Assembly (NCBI GenBank): GCA_028868855.1
Contig: JAGWTR010000002.1
Coordinates: forward strand, 124,001-188,000
Direction of reading: 5' to 3'
Origin: Burkholderiales bacterium
GTDB lineage: Bacteria > Pseudomonadota > Gammaproteobacteria > Burkholderiales > Burkholderiaceae_C
Length of the DNA stretch: 64,000 nt
Positions within the stretch are counted from its first letter, which is position 1. Each line of letters begins with the position of its first letter. The notes beneath the pieces are model-generated. The model had not been told where the DNA came from. It saw only the letters and a list, made by a program, of their open reading frames with translations, and did not search any database. Below are positions 47,085 through 56,433 of the stretch, one piece after another. The translations under genes were made by a program, and so were the position numbers.

Positions 47085-47750
47085 ATGTTTGCATCCATCA
47101 AACGCCTGATCGGGCCAGGATCCGCCAAGGGAAACGAGGGCGAGGTGCTGGCTGCCTGGGCCAAATCCGAGGGATATTCCTTCAAAACCGTACGCGAGAA
47201 GGTCAGCGGCGGCTACGTCGTTGACGCCCAGGACAAAGGCTGGCGCGTCGAGTGGGGAACGTCGCAACGCTCTTACATCAAGGGCAAGGAGTTGCGATTC
47301 CGCTGCGAAAGCAAGCTTCCGCCCGATGTGCAGATCCTGCTGCTGACCCGCGTGCTGGCCCACACACTCGAAACCGAGGTGTTCAGCAGTTTCACGAACG
47401 CCATGCAGACCCAGGTGGACAACACCTTGCCCGACGAGATGCGGTGGCTGGCCATGCATTCGCGCGTTGTGTTGTCCGAGCCCCCGGTGCTCGCAAGACG
47501 CTTTGTGATTTTGTCCAATGCCGATGAGGTTGCTCGCAAATGGCTGGACGACGAGTTGCTGGCGGTCCTGGAGGACGCGGCGAGCAGCTGGTGGACCGAT
47601 ACCTTGACACTGGTGCTGACAGTTAATCGGGGTCGTTTGACCATTCGCATGCCGGGGCAACCCCTGGAGGATGCGCAGCTCAGAGCCATCGGCAAGTTAT
47701 TTGCCCAGGCCGCCAGCAGCCTGCGCGCCACCGCGCTTCGCATCAGCTGA
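47085..47750 (+). CDS. Conserved hypothetical protein
   Basis: 221 residues, not recognised. It has no signal peptide or membrane helix. It opens MFASIKRLIGPGSAKGNEGE, then has WRVEWGTSQRSYIKGKELRFR and a helical, Trp-containing C-terminal half (SSWWTDTLTLVLTVNRGRL). GC-rich third positions and composition match its neighbours, so it is a real gene. It follows cysA by 118 bases. Its last 54 bases overlap the tail of the enoyl-CoA hydratase gene on the other strand. Confidence 0.75.
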   Translation: MFASIKRLIGPGSAKGNEGEVLAAWAKSEGYSFKTVREKVSGGYVVDAQDKGWRVEWGTSQRSYIKGKELRFRCESKLPPDVQILLLTRVLAHTLETEVFSSFTNAMQTQVDNTLPDEMRWLAMHSRVVLSEPPVLARRFVILSNADEVARKWLDDELLAVLEDAASSWWTDTLTLVLTVNRGRLTIRMPGQPLEDAQLRAIGKLFAQAASSLRATALRIS

Positions 47751-48497
47751 GTCGTCGATGGTCTGTCCGGCCTCGGCCCGGCTCAGGTTCACGATGAAAT
47801 GTTGCTTTTCAGCGTCTAGCTGATGGCGCAAGGTGTGCACGGGCGCTTCGTTGACCAACTCTTTAATGCTGCTCAACACGCCGGCCGGGGTTTGCGCCAG
47901 CTGCTCAACCAAGGCCAGCGCGCTTTGCAGCACCATTCCCTCAGGCACCACTTGATGCACCAGGCCCCACTGGGCCATTTGCTGGGCCGAGCTGGGGTTG
48001 TTCTGCCACAACAGTTGCAGGGCACGCCCTCGGCCCAAGGCGCGCGTCAGATGCCAGCTGGCGCCGCCCTCGGGTGATAAGCCGACCTGGTTGTGCCTCA
48101 TCAGAAATCGGGCGTTTTCTGCCGCGACGACCAGATCGCAGGCGAGCATCAATGATGCCCCGGCCCCTGCAGCAATGCCCTCAACGGCGGCAATGATGGG
48201 TTTGGGGAAACTGCGCAAAGCCTCGATCCATTGATGAAAGGCATCCAGATTTTCTGCTTGCGTTGGCAAATCGTGCGGGCGGTTATGCGCCAGACCTTGC
48301 AACTCACCGCCACCACAAAAATGCCCACCGGCTCCGGTGAGAATCACGGCACGGACATCGTCATTGGATTCTGCGACATTCAGGGTTTCGATGCCCGCGG
48401 CATATACCTGGGGTGATAAGGCATTGCGCGCTCCAGGCCCGACCAGGGTCATGATTTGAGTGGCGCCGATTCGTTCAGTTTGCAGTTCAGTGGACAT
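47697..48497 (-). CDS. Enoyl-CoA hydratase/isomerase family protein
   Basis: 266 residues of the crotonase fold. The oxyanion-hole segments GGHFCGGGELQGL and AAVEGIAAGAGASLMLACD are present, and QVGLSPEGGASWHLTRALG holds one candidate catalytic Glu. It resembles the 'oxepin-CoA hydrolase, alternative type' and related beta-oxidation enzymes, but the exact reaction is open. The C-terminal 18 codons overlap the hypothetical gene on the opposite strand. Confidence 0.87.
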   Translation of the reverse strand: MSTELQTERIGATQIMTLVGPGARNALSPQVYAAGIETLNVAESNDDVRAVILTGAGGHFCGGGELQGLAHNRPHDLPTQAENLDAFHQWIEALRSFPKPIIAAVEGIAAGAGASLMLACDLVVAAENARFLMRHNQVGLSPEGGASWHLTRALGRGRALQLLWQNNPSSAQQMAQWGLVHQVVPEGMVLQSALALVEQLAQTPAGVLSSIKELVNEAPVHTLRHQLDAEKQHFIVNLSRAEAGQTIDDSADAKRGGAQAAGGLGK

Positions 48498-48607
48498 TCA
48501 AACAGAGGTGATTGATCACGATTTAACGGGTCGTTACAGGACTTTCCGCTAGCTGGAAGCGCGAGGCTTCATGCTAGAGTGAAAACTTGGGCCTAGCATG
48601 TACCGAT

Positions 48608-50746
48608 ATGAATAAATTGAACAGAATATCGGCCGCCGTTCTGGCCGGTATGGCACTTCTGGCAGCGTCTGGGGCGTCCCACGGTCTGGGTTACGGTCGG
48701 CCTACCAGTCGCGCTGTTTTGGGCGAACGGCTAAGCATGTCCGTGCCCATTCGCCTCGATGCGGGTGACGACGTCGCCAACGAATGCTTGGCCGCTGACG
48801 TCTATTTTGGCGATGACAAATTACCCAAGGAGGATGCCCAGGTTGTGCTGATGCCGGGGTGGGGCGAAGAAAGAACCATTCGATTGATGACCACCAAGGT
48901 CATTGATGAGCCGGTCGTCACCGTGTATTTGGTGGCGGGCTGCAGTGCCAAGATCACCCGCAAATTCATCGCGTTTGCAGATCCTCCAGGGGCCGTGCCC
49001 TCGGTGGCCGTGGACGCCGGTAATGTCGTCCCCCCCACCGCCAGTTATTCAGGCGGCCCTGCCAAAGTGTCGGTGGGCGGCTTGAGCATTGACACCGGGA
49101 GCGCTGCGCAAGAGCCACCCGTCGGTGGAGCGCCCAAGCTCGCGACGAACCACCGTGGCAAAAAAGTGCCCAAAGCCATGGCGTCGGTCGCCACACATAC
49201 CGGGGGTTCCTCGGCGGCGCCGCTGGCGGGCGCTCCCAGCATGCTGCTGTCTCCAAAAGATCACGCCCGCGCCTCCGAATCCAAGGCGCCGGCTGGTGAG
49301 CGCCTGGTGCTTGACACCGCTGACCTTGATGCCACCAATCTGCCCAATTTGCGGATGAGCTCGGCCATGCTGAGCGCGGCGGCTGGCGACAATGCCTCTC
49401 CCGAGGTTCAGGCGCAACGCGCGGCGGCCGCAGCCCTGTGGCGCGCCGTCAACGCATCGCCCGAGCAGTTCGAGCGCGATCGTCAGCGCATGCAGGAGCT
49501 TGAGCAGCGCCTGGTGCAGTTGCAACAGGAATCCACTAAAAATCGCGCAACGACCGCAGCACTTGAAGCGCGTCTCCAACAAGCCGAAGCTGGCGCAAGC
49601 AACCCGACCGTGACCTATACCCTGGCAGGTTTGGTGGCTGTGTTGGCGGGCGGCTTATTGTTCTTCTTCATCAAGGGTCGACGCAGTCAGGCGGGACGTG
49701 ACTGGTGGAAATCCGAGGCCGCGAACGCAGAGGCACCCGAGTCTGCGGTTCCACCGGCTGAGCCCGCGTTGGAGCGCACGTCGGCCACCTTTGCGAGCGT
49801 CAAACCGACCGACGACGTGCATGCCGTGTTGCGTTCAGCGCCCGTCACAGACGTGGCTGGCAAGACATCCCAGCTTGCTGCGCCGGCCGCACCGGACAAC
49901 CGGGCGCCCGCGCCGACGTTCAGCGTGAGCTTGCCCGAGGCCTCAGCGGCTGCCGAGAAAGCCCGACCGGTCAGGCCGCCACTCAGCGATTCTGCGCGCG
50001 AGGTGTCGGTGGAGGAGCTGATTGATCTGGAGCAGCAAGCCGAGTTTTTCATTGTGCTGGGCCAGGACGATGCCGCAATAGACCTGCTAGAGAGCCATGT
50101 TCACAGTACCACCGGTGCCAGTCCGCTGCCCTATTTAAAGCTGCTTGAGATCTATCAGCGCCTGGGGAATCGTCCGGACTACGAGCGTGTACAGGTGGCG
50201 TTCAACCAGCGCTTCAATGCCTATGCCCCGGCCTGGGAATCGGACCTGCAGCAGGGCCACAGCCTGACGGATTACCCTGGCATCATTGAGCGCTTGCAGG
50301 CCTTGTGGTCCGAGCCGGCCAAGGCCATGGACGTCTTGGAGCGTTCATTGACACGTCCGGATGATGGCGTTGAGACCTTTGACCTGCCCGCGTACCGTGA
50401 ATTGCTGTTCCTCTACGCAGTGGCCCGCGACCGGGCAGAGCGTGAATCTGAAGAGCGTCTGGCCGTGGATCTGGGCGTCGCCTCGTTCAGCGATGTCGAG
50501 CGCCCGGCCGCCTTGACTGAAACGGCCCCCATCATCGAGCCCTTGATGGCCACCCGGCCCATGAAGGCGCAACCGCATGCCAAGCCCAGCCTGGCTGTGG
50601 ACGTTTCGCTGGATGATCTGGAGCCGGTGGAAGTCGAAGCGAAGTCGACCGACTACGTGCCGACCGAAATCGACAATACCATTGAGTTCGAGCACATTCA
50701 CACCGACTTCGGGGCCCACACCCCGCCGGGCGCCAAACGAGGCTGA
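48608..50746 (+). CDS. FimV-like polar/pilus-assembly protein
   Basis: 712 residues from the ATG at 48608. Order: a signal peptide (about 1-26), a FimV-type N-terminal domain (LGYGRPTSRAVLGERL), a disordered Ala/Pro-rich periplasmic part with a coiled coil (about 285-330), one membrane helix at about 336-356, and an acidic cytoplasmic tail with a TPR-like block (VEELIDLEQQAEFFIVLGQ, then LPYLKLLEIYQRLG). This is the FimV layout, linked to type IV pili, polar localisation and twitching. I do not find a clear LysM peptidoglycan-binding domain. Its stop is one base from the convergent LysR gene. Confidence 0.82.
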   Translation: MNKLNRISAAVLAGMALLAASGASHGLGYGRPTSRAVLGERLSMSVPIRLDAGDDVANECLAADVYFGDDKLPKEDAQVVLMPGWGEERTIRLMTTKVIDEPVVTVYLVAGCSAKITRKFIAFADPPGAVPSVAVDAGNVVPPTASYSGGPAKVSVGGLSIDTGSAAQEPPVGGAPKLATNHRGKKVPKAMASVATHTGGSSAAPLAGAPSMLLSPKDHARASESKAPAGERLVLDTADLDATNLPNLRMSSAMLSAAAGDNASPEVQAQRAAAAALWRAVNASPEQFERDRQRMQELEQRLVQLQQESTKNRATTAALEARLQQAEAGASNPTVTYTLAGLVAVLAGGLLFFFIKGRRSQAGRDWWKSEAANAEAPESAVPPAEPALERTSATFASVKPTDDVHAVLRSAPVTDVAGKTSQLAAPAAPDNRAPAPTFSVSLPEASAAAEKARPVRPPLSDSAREVSVEELIDLEQQAEFFIVLGQDDAAIDLLESHVHSTTGASPLPYLKLLEIYQRLGNRPDYERVQVAFNQRFNAYAPAWESDLQQGHSLTDYPGIIERLQALWSEPAKAMDVLERSLTRPDDGVETFDLPAYRELLFLYAVARDRAERESEERLAVDLGVASFSDVERPAALTETAPIIEPLMATRPMKAQPHAKPSLAVDVSLDDLEPVEVEAKSTDYVPTEIDNTIEFEHIHTDFGAHTPPGAKRG

Positions 50747-50747
50747 C

Positions 50748-51716
50748 TCACAACCCGTAGTCTGTGCCTAGAACCGACCCGGCGGGGGCTTGCAGTGCTT
50801 GCAGGATCAACTCACGGCTCAGGCGGTCAGAGATCAATTCCGCAAATGCCAGCACGAATTGACGCAGGTACGCCCCCCGCTTGAAGGCCAGCCGGGCCAG
50901 ATTGGGCCCGAACAGGTGCCCCACCGGGCGCCACACCAGATCCCCTTGGGCTGACATGCTGGGGTCGTCCTTGACCGCCATTTCTGCCACCAGGCCGATG
51001 CCCAGACCGAGTCGCGTGTAGGTCTTGATGACGTCGGCATCGATGGCTTCGAGCACCACGTTAGGGTGGAGTCCGCGCTGTGCAAATGCGTGGTCGATGC
51101 GTTTGCGGCCGGTGAACGAGGGGTGGTAGGAAATCAATGGCTCGGCGGCCAGCTGCTCCAGCGTCAAACGCGTCGCCTGAGCCAAGGGGTGGTTGGCGGG
51201 CATCACCACCACATGCTGCCACTCGTAGCAGGGCAGGGTCACCAGATCCGGAAAGTCGCTCAGTGATTCGGTCGCCAGGCCAATGTCGGCGGTTTCATCG
51301 AGCACCATCTGTGCGACCTGCTCGGGCGTCCCCTGATGCAGGCTGATGGCCACTTTTGGATATTTTTTTCGCAAGGCGGCCACGGGCTCAGGAAGGACAT
51401 AGCGCGCCTGCGTGTGGGTGGTGGCAATCGACAGGGTGCCTGCGTCCTGCAAAGCGTATTCATCGCCAATGCGCTTGAGGTTGCCCACCTCGCGCAGGAT
51501 CAGGTCGATCGATTTGAGCACCTGCAAGCCGGGCTCAGTGACGCGCTTGAGTCGTTTGCCATGGCGCACGAAGATGTCGACGCCCAACTCTTCTTCCAAC
51601 TCCAGGATGGCCTTTGAAATGCCCGGCTGCGAGGTGTGCAGGGCTTTGGCGGTTTCTGTCAGGTTGAGGTTGCGGCGAGCCGCTTCGTGAACAAATCGGA
51701 ACTGGTGCAGGTTCAT
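50748..51716 (-). CDS. cysB: CysB-family LysR regulator (copy 2), next to cbiX
   Basis: 322 residues. HTH NLTETAKALHTSQPGISKAI, then the effector domain with SIATTHTQARYVLPEPV and CYEWQHVVVMPANHPL. It is the better CysB candidate because it follows the sirohydrochlorin chelatase gene by eight bases on the same strand, tying it to sulfite reduction. By family knowledge it would activate the cys genes when sulfur is scarce. The start at 51716 (MNLHQFRFV) matches family starts; the frame stays open upstream through cbiX out of frame. Confidence 0.88.
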   Translation of the reverse strand: MNLHQFRFVHEAARRNLNLTETAKALHTSQPGISKAILELEEELGVDIFVRHGKRLKRVTEPGLQVLKSIDLILREVGNLKRIGDEYALQDAGTLSIATTHTQARYVLPEPVAALRKKYPKVAISLHQGTPEQVAQMVLDETADIGLATESLSDFPDLVTLPCYEWQHVVVMPANHPLAQATRLTLEQLAAEPLISYHPSFTGRKRIDHAFAQRGLHPNVVLEAIDADVIKTYTRLGLGIGLVAEMAVKDDPSMSAQGDLVWRPVGHLFGPNLARLAFKRGAYLRQFVLAFAELISDRLSRELILQALQAPAGSVLGTDYGL

Positions 51717-51724
51717 GGGGTGGC

Positions 51725-52114
51725 TCAGGCGTTGGGGTGAGCCAGGGCCCAGGCGCTGTCGGCCAGGGCCTGTATCACGCCCTCGGTTTCGCCCACGGCA
51801 GGGCTCAATGCCCATTGCACGGCGGGGTATTGCTGGGCCAACTCGCTCAGCAACTGCGGCAAGTCCTTGCGCACATGGCCGCCTGCACCCAGAAACAGGG
51901 GCACCACCGTGACGTGGGTGCACCCCCCCGCAGCCAGCGCTGCGCCAGCCTGTGGGAGCGTGGGCGACATGAACTCCAGAAAGGCCAGGCTGACTTGCGT
52001 ATCACCTTGGGCGGCGACACGCTGGCGCAGTCGCTCGGCGGTGGCCAAAAAGGGTTGGGCCCAGGCCGGGTCGCGGGCGCCATGGGCGAACAGGAGGATG
52101 CCGTGTGTGGTCAT
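51725..52114 (-). CDS. cbiX: Sirohydrochlorin chelatase (CbiX/SirB small type)
   Basis: 129 residues, the single-domain CbiX(S)-like length. The two metal-contacting histidines are His11 (FAHGARDPAW) and His80 (LGAGGHVRKDLP), with FLEFMSPTL between. It inserts Fe (siroheme) or Co (cobalamin) into sirohydrochlorin. Being co-transcribed with a CysB-type regulator favours siroheme for assimilatory sulfite reductase. It starts 17 bases after the lptG stop, on the same strand. Confidence 0.9.
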   Translation of the reverse strand: MTTHGILLFAHGARDPAWAQPFLATAERLRQRVAAQGDTQVSLAFLEFMSPTLPQAGAALAAGGCTHVTVVPLFLGAGGHVRKDLPQLLSELAQQYPAVQWALSPAVGETEGVIQALADSAWALAHPNA

Positions 52115-52131
52115 GAGTGTTAGCGCAGGGG

Positions 52132-53292
52132 TTAACGGTTGCGCACCAGCCAGACAAAGGTGCTCAGGGACAGCAGCAGGTAAACCAGGCTGGGCATGGC
52201 CGCGGCCACCCAGGGCTGCCATTGATGCAGCAAGCCCAAGTGGCTTGAGATGTGATTGACCAGCACGAAGCTGATGCCCAGCATGATGCCGCCAAAGATT
52301 TTCAGACTCATGCCGCCGCCCCTGGTGTGCAGGTAGGCAAAGGGCAGGGCCAGCGCCAGCATCACCAGACATACCAGTGGTGAGGTGGCACGCTTCCAGA
52401 ACTGAATTTCGTAGCGTTGGGCGGCCTGGGCATTGTGCGCCAAGTGCTGGGTATAGCGCCACAGTGACACGGTCGACATCGTGTCGGGCGGCAGCACGGA
52501 GGCCGCCACCACCAACGGCGTCAGACTACTGCGCCAATCCAGGCGGGCCACCTGTTGCTCGTTCACGCCAGGGACGTCCAGCGAGGCTGCTTCGTTGGGC
52601 AGGGCGGGGCGTGCCAGCCATTGGGTGTCCGTCACCCCTTGCAGTTGCCAGACGGATCCGGTCGCACCGTCGCCAATGGCCTCGATGCGGGCTTGCTGGG
52701 CGACCACGCGCCGCACCAGCTGGCCTTGCGCGTCAAACTCGAACACGCGCACCTGACGGAAGCGGTCTTGGCCCTCGGCGGCCCCGACATTGACCGTGAC
52801 CGTGTGGATCGAGCCGTCGGTCTGGGTATTGCGCTCACGCAGCCAAGCGCCGCCTCGCCCCAATTTAAGCCCCTGTCCCTGGCTGAAACCGGCCCGGTGC
52901 AGGGAGGCTTGTTGCTCGGCCAGCGGCATGAGCCAGTCGCCCACGCCGAACATCAGCAGTGCCGCCGCAATGCCCAGTCCGCCCAGCAAATTGAGTGCAC
53001 GTGCAGGGCCCAGGCCTGCGGTGCGCAAGATGGTGAATTCGGAGCTTTGCGCCAGGCGCGCCAAGGCGAGCGTGGCACCGATCAGCAAGGCGATGGGGAA
53101 CATGTCGTAGAGGTGGCTGGGTTGGGCCAGCACGCAAGTCCAGGCTGCATTCGCCAGCGTATAGCCGTGGCGTCCGACATCCTGCAAGGCGTCCACGAAG
53201 TCGATGAAGAAAAACAAGGCCATGAAGGACAAGGCCACAAACCCAACCGTCGTGATGATCTGGCCGTAAAGGAAGCGCCGCACGGTTTTCAT
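52132..53292 (-). CDS. lptG: LPS export ABC transporter permease LptG
   Basis: 386 residues from the ATG at 53292. It has three membrane helices, a periplasmic beta-jellyroll domain (about 140-290) and three more helices. MKTVRRFLYGQIITTVGFV and SSEFTILRTAGLGP are typical of LptG. With LptF and the LptB ATPase (not in this window) it extracts LPS from the inner membrane. Its start overlaps the lptF stop by four bases, so the pair is coupled. Confidence 0.95.
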   Translation of the reverse strand: MKTVRRFLYGQIITTVGFVALSFMALFFFIDFVDALQDVGRHGYTLANAAWTCVLAQPSHLYDMFPIALLIGATLALARLAQSSEFTILRTAGLGPARALNLLGGLGIAAALLMFGVGDWLMPLAEQQASLHRAGFSQGQGLKLGRGGAWLRERNTQTDGSIHTVTVNVGAAEGQDRFRQVRVFEFDAQGQLVRRVVAQQARIEAIGDGATGSVWQLQGVTDTQWLARPALPNEAASLDVPGVNEQQVARLDWRSSLTPLVVAASVLPPDTMSTVSLWRYTQHLAHNAQAAQRYEIQFWKRATSPLVCLVMLALALPFAYLHTRGGGMSLKIFGGIMLGISFVLVNHISSHLGLLHQWQPWVAAAMPSLVYLLLSLSTFVWLVRNR

Positions 53293-54371
53293 CGGCGGCC
53301 CTCCGTCAGCATGACCCAGCCGCCGTCGCGCCACCAGATGCGCGTCAGTGCCGCCAAGGTCAAGGCGCCATGCACACCCAGCAGGGCGGTCCAGGTGCCC
53401 AGTTTTCCGGTGGACACCCAGTTTTGTGTCAGCGACAGCAGGTTGAAATAGATCACGAACACCAGCAAAGCAAAGACCAGGCTCCAGTTGCTAGAACGGC
53501 GTGCATTGCCAGCGGCCAGGCCCAGTCCGATCAACATCATGTTGAGGGTAGCCCAGACCAGGCCCAATCGCCAGACCAGTTCACCACGGGCGGCTGGCAC
53601 CGTTGACGCCAGCAAGTCGAGCGTGGGCATGGCGCGCACTTCGGGCTGGGCGTCCGCATCACGGTCGACCTCACCAATCAGGATGCGCGCGGTGGCGAAC
53701 CGCGACATGACCTTGTTGCCATTGGTCAGGTCGGTTTGCGTGCGCTCGCCACGTTCCAGATTCAGGTAACGCTGCCCGGCCTGCGTTTCAATCTGGCCTT
53801 CCTGTGCGGTGATGACGGTTTCCTGGCCGTCTTTTGTCAGGACAATGAAGATGTTCTTGCCTGTGCGCTGTCCGTCGCTGTGGGCGTCAATGAAGAACAC
53901 TCGGCTACCGTCTGACGATGCCTGGAACAGGCCGGGTTGCACGCGGGCGATGTCCGAGCGCTTCTCATAGCGGGACTTCAAAATCTGCGTCTGTGACTGG
54001 GCCCAGGGGCGCGCCACCAGCGACAGCAGGGCCACGCCCAGCAGCACCGCGATGCCCATTTGCCAAAGGGGGCGTAGAAAACTCAGCTGCTGGGCGCCGC
54101 TGACCTGCCAGACCACCATCTCGCTTTCGCGCCACAAACGGCTCAGGACTGCCACCACGGACACGAACAGCGCCAGACTCAGCAGCAAGGGCATCTGACC
54201 GAGCAGGGTGTAGCCCAGCATCAGGCTGACATCGCTGGGCGCGAAAGCACCCATCGTGGCCTGGGCCAGGATGCGGATCAACACCATGGTCAGCACCACG
54301 GTCAGCAGCACCACCAGTGTCCCGACAAAGCTGCGCCAGAGTTCTCGGCGCACGGAGGAATCGAATAACAT
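53289..54371 (-). CDS. lptF: LPS export ABC transporter permease LptF
   Basis: 360 residues with the same 3+jellyroll+3 helix design as LptG. MLFDSSVRRELWRSFVGTL and WRESEMVVWQVSGAQQL are LptF hallmarks. It is divergent from pepA with only 27 bases between the start codons, the conserved lptFG/pepA arrangement of many proteobacteria, so the two promoters must overlap. Confidence 0.95.
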   Translation of the reverse strand: MLFDSSVRRELWRSFVGTLVVLLTVVLTMVLIRILAQATMGAFAPSDVSLMLGYTLLGQMPLLLSLALFVSVVAVLSRLWRESEMVVWQVSGAQQLSFLRPLWQMGIAVLLGVALLSLVARPWAQSQTQILKSRYEKRSDIARVQPGLFQASSDGSRVFFIDAHSDGQRTGKNIFIVLTKDGQETVITAQEGQIETQAGQRYLNLERGERTQTDLTNGNKVMSRFATARILIGEVDRDADAQPEVRAMPTLDLLASTVPAARGELVWRLGLVWATLNMMLIGLGLAAGNARRSSNWSLVFALLVFVIYFNLLSLTQNWVSTGKLGTWTALLGVHGALTLAALTRIWWRDGGWVMLTEGRR

Positions 54372-54398
54372 TGCTCAGATCAAATCAATTCACCCATT

Positions 54399-55979
54399 AT
54401 GGACTTGCACCGCATGGACTACCGCTACACCGTGGCTCAAGGGCCCGCCCTGTCGCAAATCAATGCCGACGCCTTGTTGGTGATTCTGTGCAGCGATCAC
54501 GCCACCACGGGAGACCCGGCGGTAGACGCCCTGGCCCAAGAGGCCCTGGCGTCACGCGACTGGGATCTGAAGGCGGGCAAGGTGCTCTATCTGCACCGTC
54601 CAGTGGGTGTGAAGGCGCCACGCCTGGTGCTGTCCGCCGCTGCCGACTCGTCCGCCAAGGCCTTCAAAGCCGCGGTGGTCAAGGCCTTGGCCGCCATCAA
54701 GGAACGCGACGTGGCCCATCTGGCCGTGATCGCAGGGGCTGGATTGACGCTGGACGCCGCTCACGCGCAAGCCCTGGTGCTGGCCGTGGCCGATGTCGGC
54801 TATGTCTACCGCCATACCAAGCCCAGTGCGCCCAAGGCCTCTGGTCTGCACAAGGTAACCCTGGTCGGCACGACCGATCAGGCGGCGGGCGCCAAGGCCG
54901 GTCTGTCGCAAGGGCAGGCTGTGGCCCACGGCGTCACACTGGCGCGCGAACTGGGCAACCGCCCGGCCAACTACTGCACGCCCACCTTCCTGGCTCACGA
55001 AGCCAAGCGCCTGGGCAAGGAGTTCAAGCACCTCAAGGTCGACGTACTGGAGCGTGCCGCACTTGAAAAGCTCGGCATGGGCTCCTTCCTGTCGGTCACC
55101 AATGGCTCGGCCGAACCCCCCAAATTCATCATCCTGCGCTATGAAGGTGGCGCCAAGTCGCAAGCGCCCATCGTGCTGGTGGGCAAGGGAATCACCTTTG
55201 ACTCGGGTGGCATTTCGATCAAGCCTGGTGCCGGCATGGACGAAATGAAGTTCGACATGGGCGGCGCGGCCAGTGTGCTGGGCACCTTCCGTGCCGTGGC
55301 CGAACTCAAACCCAAGGTCAACCTGATTGGCCTGATCCCCACCTGCGAGAACATGCCCAGCGGCACCGCCACCAAGCCCGGCGATGTGGTTACCAGCATG
55401 TCGGGTCAGACCATTGAGGTGCTCAACACCGACGCCGAAGGCCGCCTGATCTTGTGCGATGCCTTGACCTACGCCGAACGCTTCAAACCCGCTGCCGTGG
55501 TTGACATTGCCACCTTGACCGGTGCTTGTGTAGTCGCCCTGGGCCATGTGCACAGCGGCTTGTTCTCGACCGACGATGAGCTGGCGCAAGCCCTGCTGGC
55601 CGCTGGTCAGCAAGCGCAAGACACCGCCTGGCGCCTGCCGGTCGACGATGAGTATGGCGAATCACTCAAGAGCAACTTTGCCGACTTGGGCAATGTGGGT
55701 GGTCGCGAAGGCGGCGCCATCACGGCGGCGGTGTTCCTGAGTAAGTTCACCAAGTCTTACCGCTGGGCCCACCTGGACATCGCCGGTTCGGCCTGGAAGT
55801 CGGGCGGTGCCAAGGGCGGTACGGGGCGTCCCGTAGGCTTGTTGACGCAGTTCGTGCTGACACAAGCCGAGGCCGGCAATGCGGCCATCCAGGCCCGCCC
55901 CTCCGAAACGAGCAAGCGTGCCAAGCTGGCCGCCAAGGTGGCCAAGCCAGCGGCGCGTGTGCCACGCAAGACAGCCTGA
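54399..55979 (+). CDS. pepA: Leucyl aminopeptidase (PepA, M17 family)
   Basis: 526 residues. The two-metal site is complete: Lys263, Asp268, Lys275, Asp286, Asp345, Glu347 and Arg349 keep the spacing known for E. coli PepA, and NTDAEGRL is the M17 signature. It removes N-terminal residues from peptides and in some bacteria also binds DNA. The C-terminus has an extra basic Ala/Lys tail of about 25 residues. ATGs at 54399 and 54414 are both possible; neither has a clear ribosome site, perhaps a leaderless or weak start. Confidence 0.95.
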   Translation: MDLHRMDYRYTVAQGPALSQINADALLVILCSDHATTGDPAVDALAQEALASRDWDLKAGKVLYLHRPVGVKAPRLVLSAAADSSAKAFKAAVVKALAAIKERDVAHLAVIAGAGLTLDAAHAQALVLAVADVGYVYRHTKPSAPKASGLHKVTLVGTTDQAAGAKAGLSQGQAVAHGVTLARELGNRPANYCTPTFLAHEAKRLGKEFKHLKVDVLERAALEKLGMGSFLSVTNGSAEPPKFIILRYEGGAKSQAPIVLVGKGITFDSGGISIKPGAGMDEMKFDMGGAASVLGTFRAVAELKPKVNLIGLIPTCENMPSGTATKPGDVVTSMSGQTIEVLNTDAEGRLILCDALTYAERFKPAAVVDIATLTGACVVALGHVHSGLFSTDDELAQALLAAGQQAQDTAWRLPVDDEYGESLKSNFADLGNVGGREGGAITAAVFLSKFTKSYRWAHLDIAGSAWKSGGAKGGTGRPVGLLTQFVLTQAEAGNAAIQARPSETSKRAKLAAKVAKPAARVPRKTA

Positions 55980-55989
55980 ATCGTGATTG

Positions 55990-56433
55990 ATGAACACTGT
56001 TGAGTTTCACCACGGCACGAGCGACAAGTTGGCCTACGCCTGTCGGTTGCTGCGCAAGGCCTATCGCACTGGCGCGCGTCTGGTGGTGACCGGCGATGCG
56101 GCCACCCTCAAAGCGCTGGACCGCCAGCTCTGGGTCTTTGACGACCAGGAGTTCGTGCCCCATGTGCTGGCCACCCCAGGCCAGGACGTGCCCACGCGTC
56201 TGCACGACACCCCCGTGTGGCTCGCGCCACATGGTGCGGACGCACCGCCCGCGCCGGGCGAGCGCAGCATCCTCGTCAACCTGGGGCCGGAGATGCCCGA
56301 CCACCCCGAGCGCTACCAGCGTTTGTTTGAAATCGTCTCGTCGGCACCGCATGATCGCCAATTGGGTCGCCAACGCTGGAAGCGCTACGAGGCCCTGGGC
56401 CTGCACATTCAGCCGCATGAGGTGAAGACATGA
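55990..56433 (+). CDS. holC: DNA polymerase III subunit chi
   Basis: 147 residues. MNTVEFHHGTSDKLAYACRL, LRKAY and LWVFDDQEFVPHVLA match HolC. It links the clamp loader to single-strand binding protein during replication. The ATG at 55990 lies 10 bases after pepA, the usual pepA-holC order. Its end overlaps the next gene by four bases. Confidence 0.93.
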   Translation: MNTVEFHHGTSDKLAYACRLLRKAYRTGARLVVTGDAATLKALDRQLWVFDDQEFVPHVLATPGQDVPTRLHDTPVWLAPHGADAPPAPGERSILVNLGPEMPDHPERYQRLFEIVSSAPHDRQLGRQRWKRYEALGLHIQPHEVKT

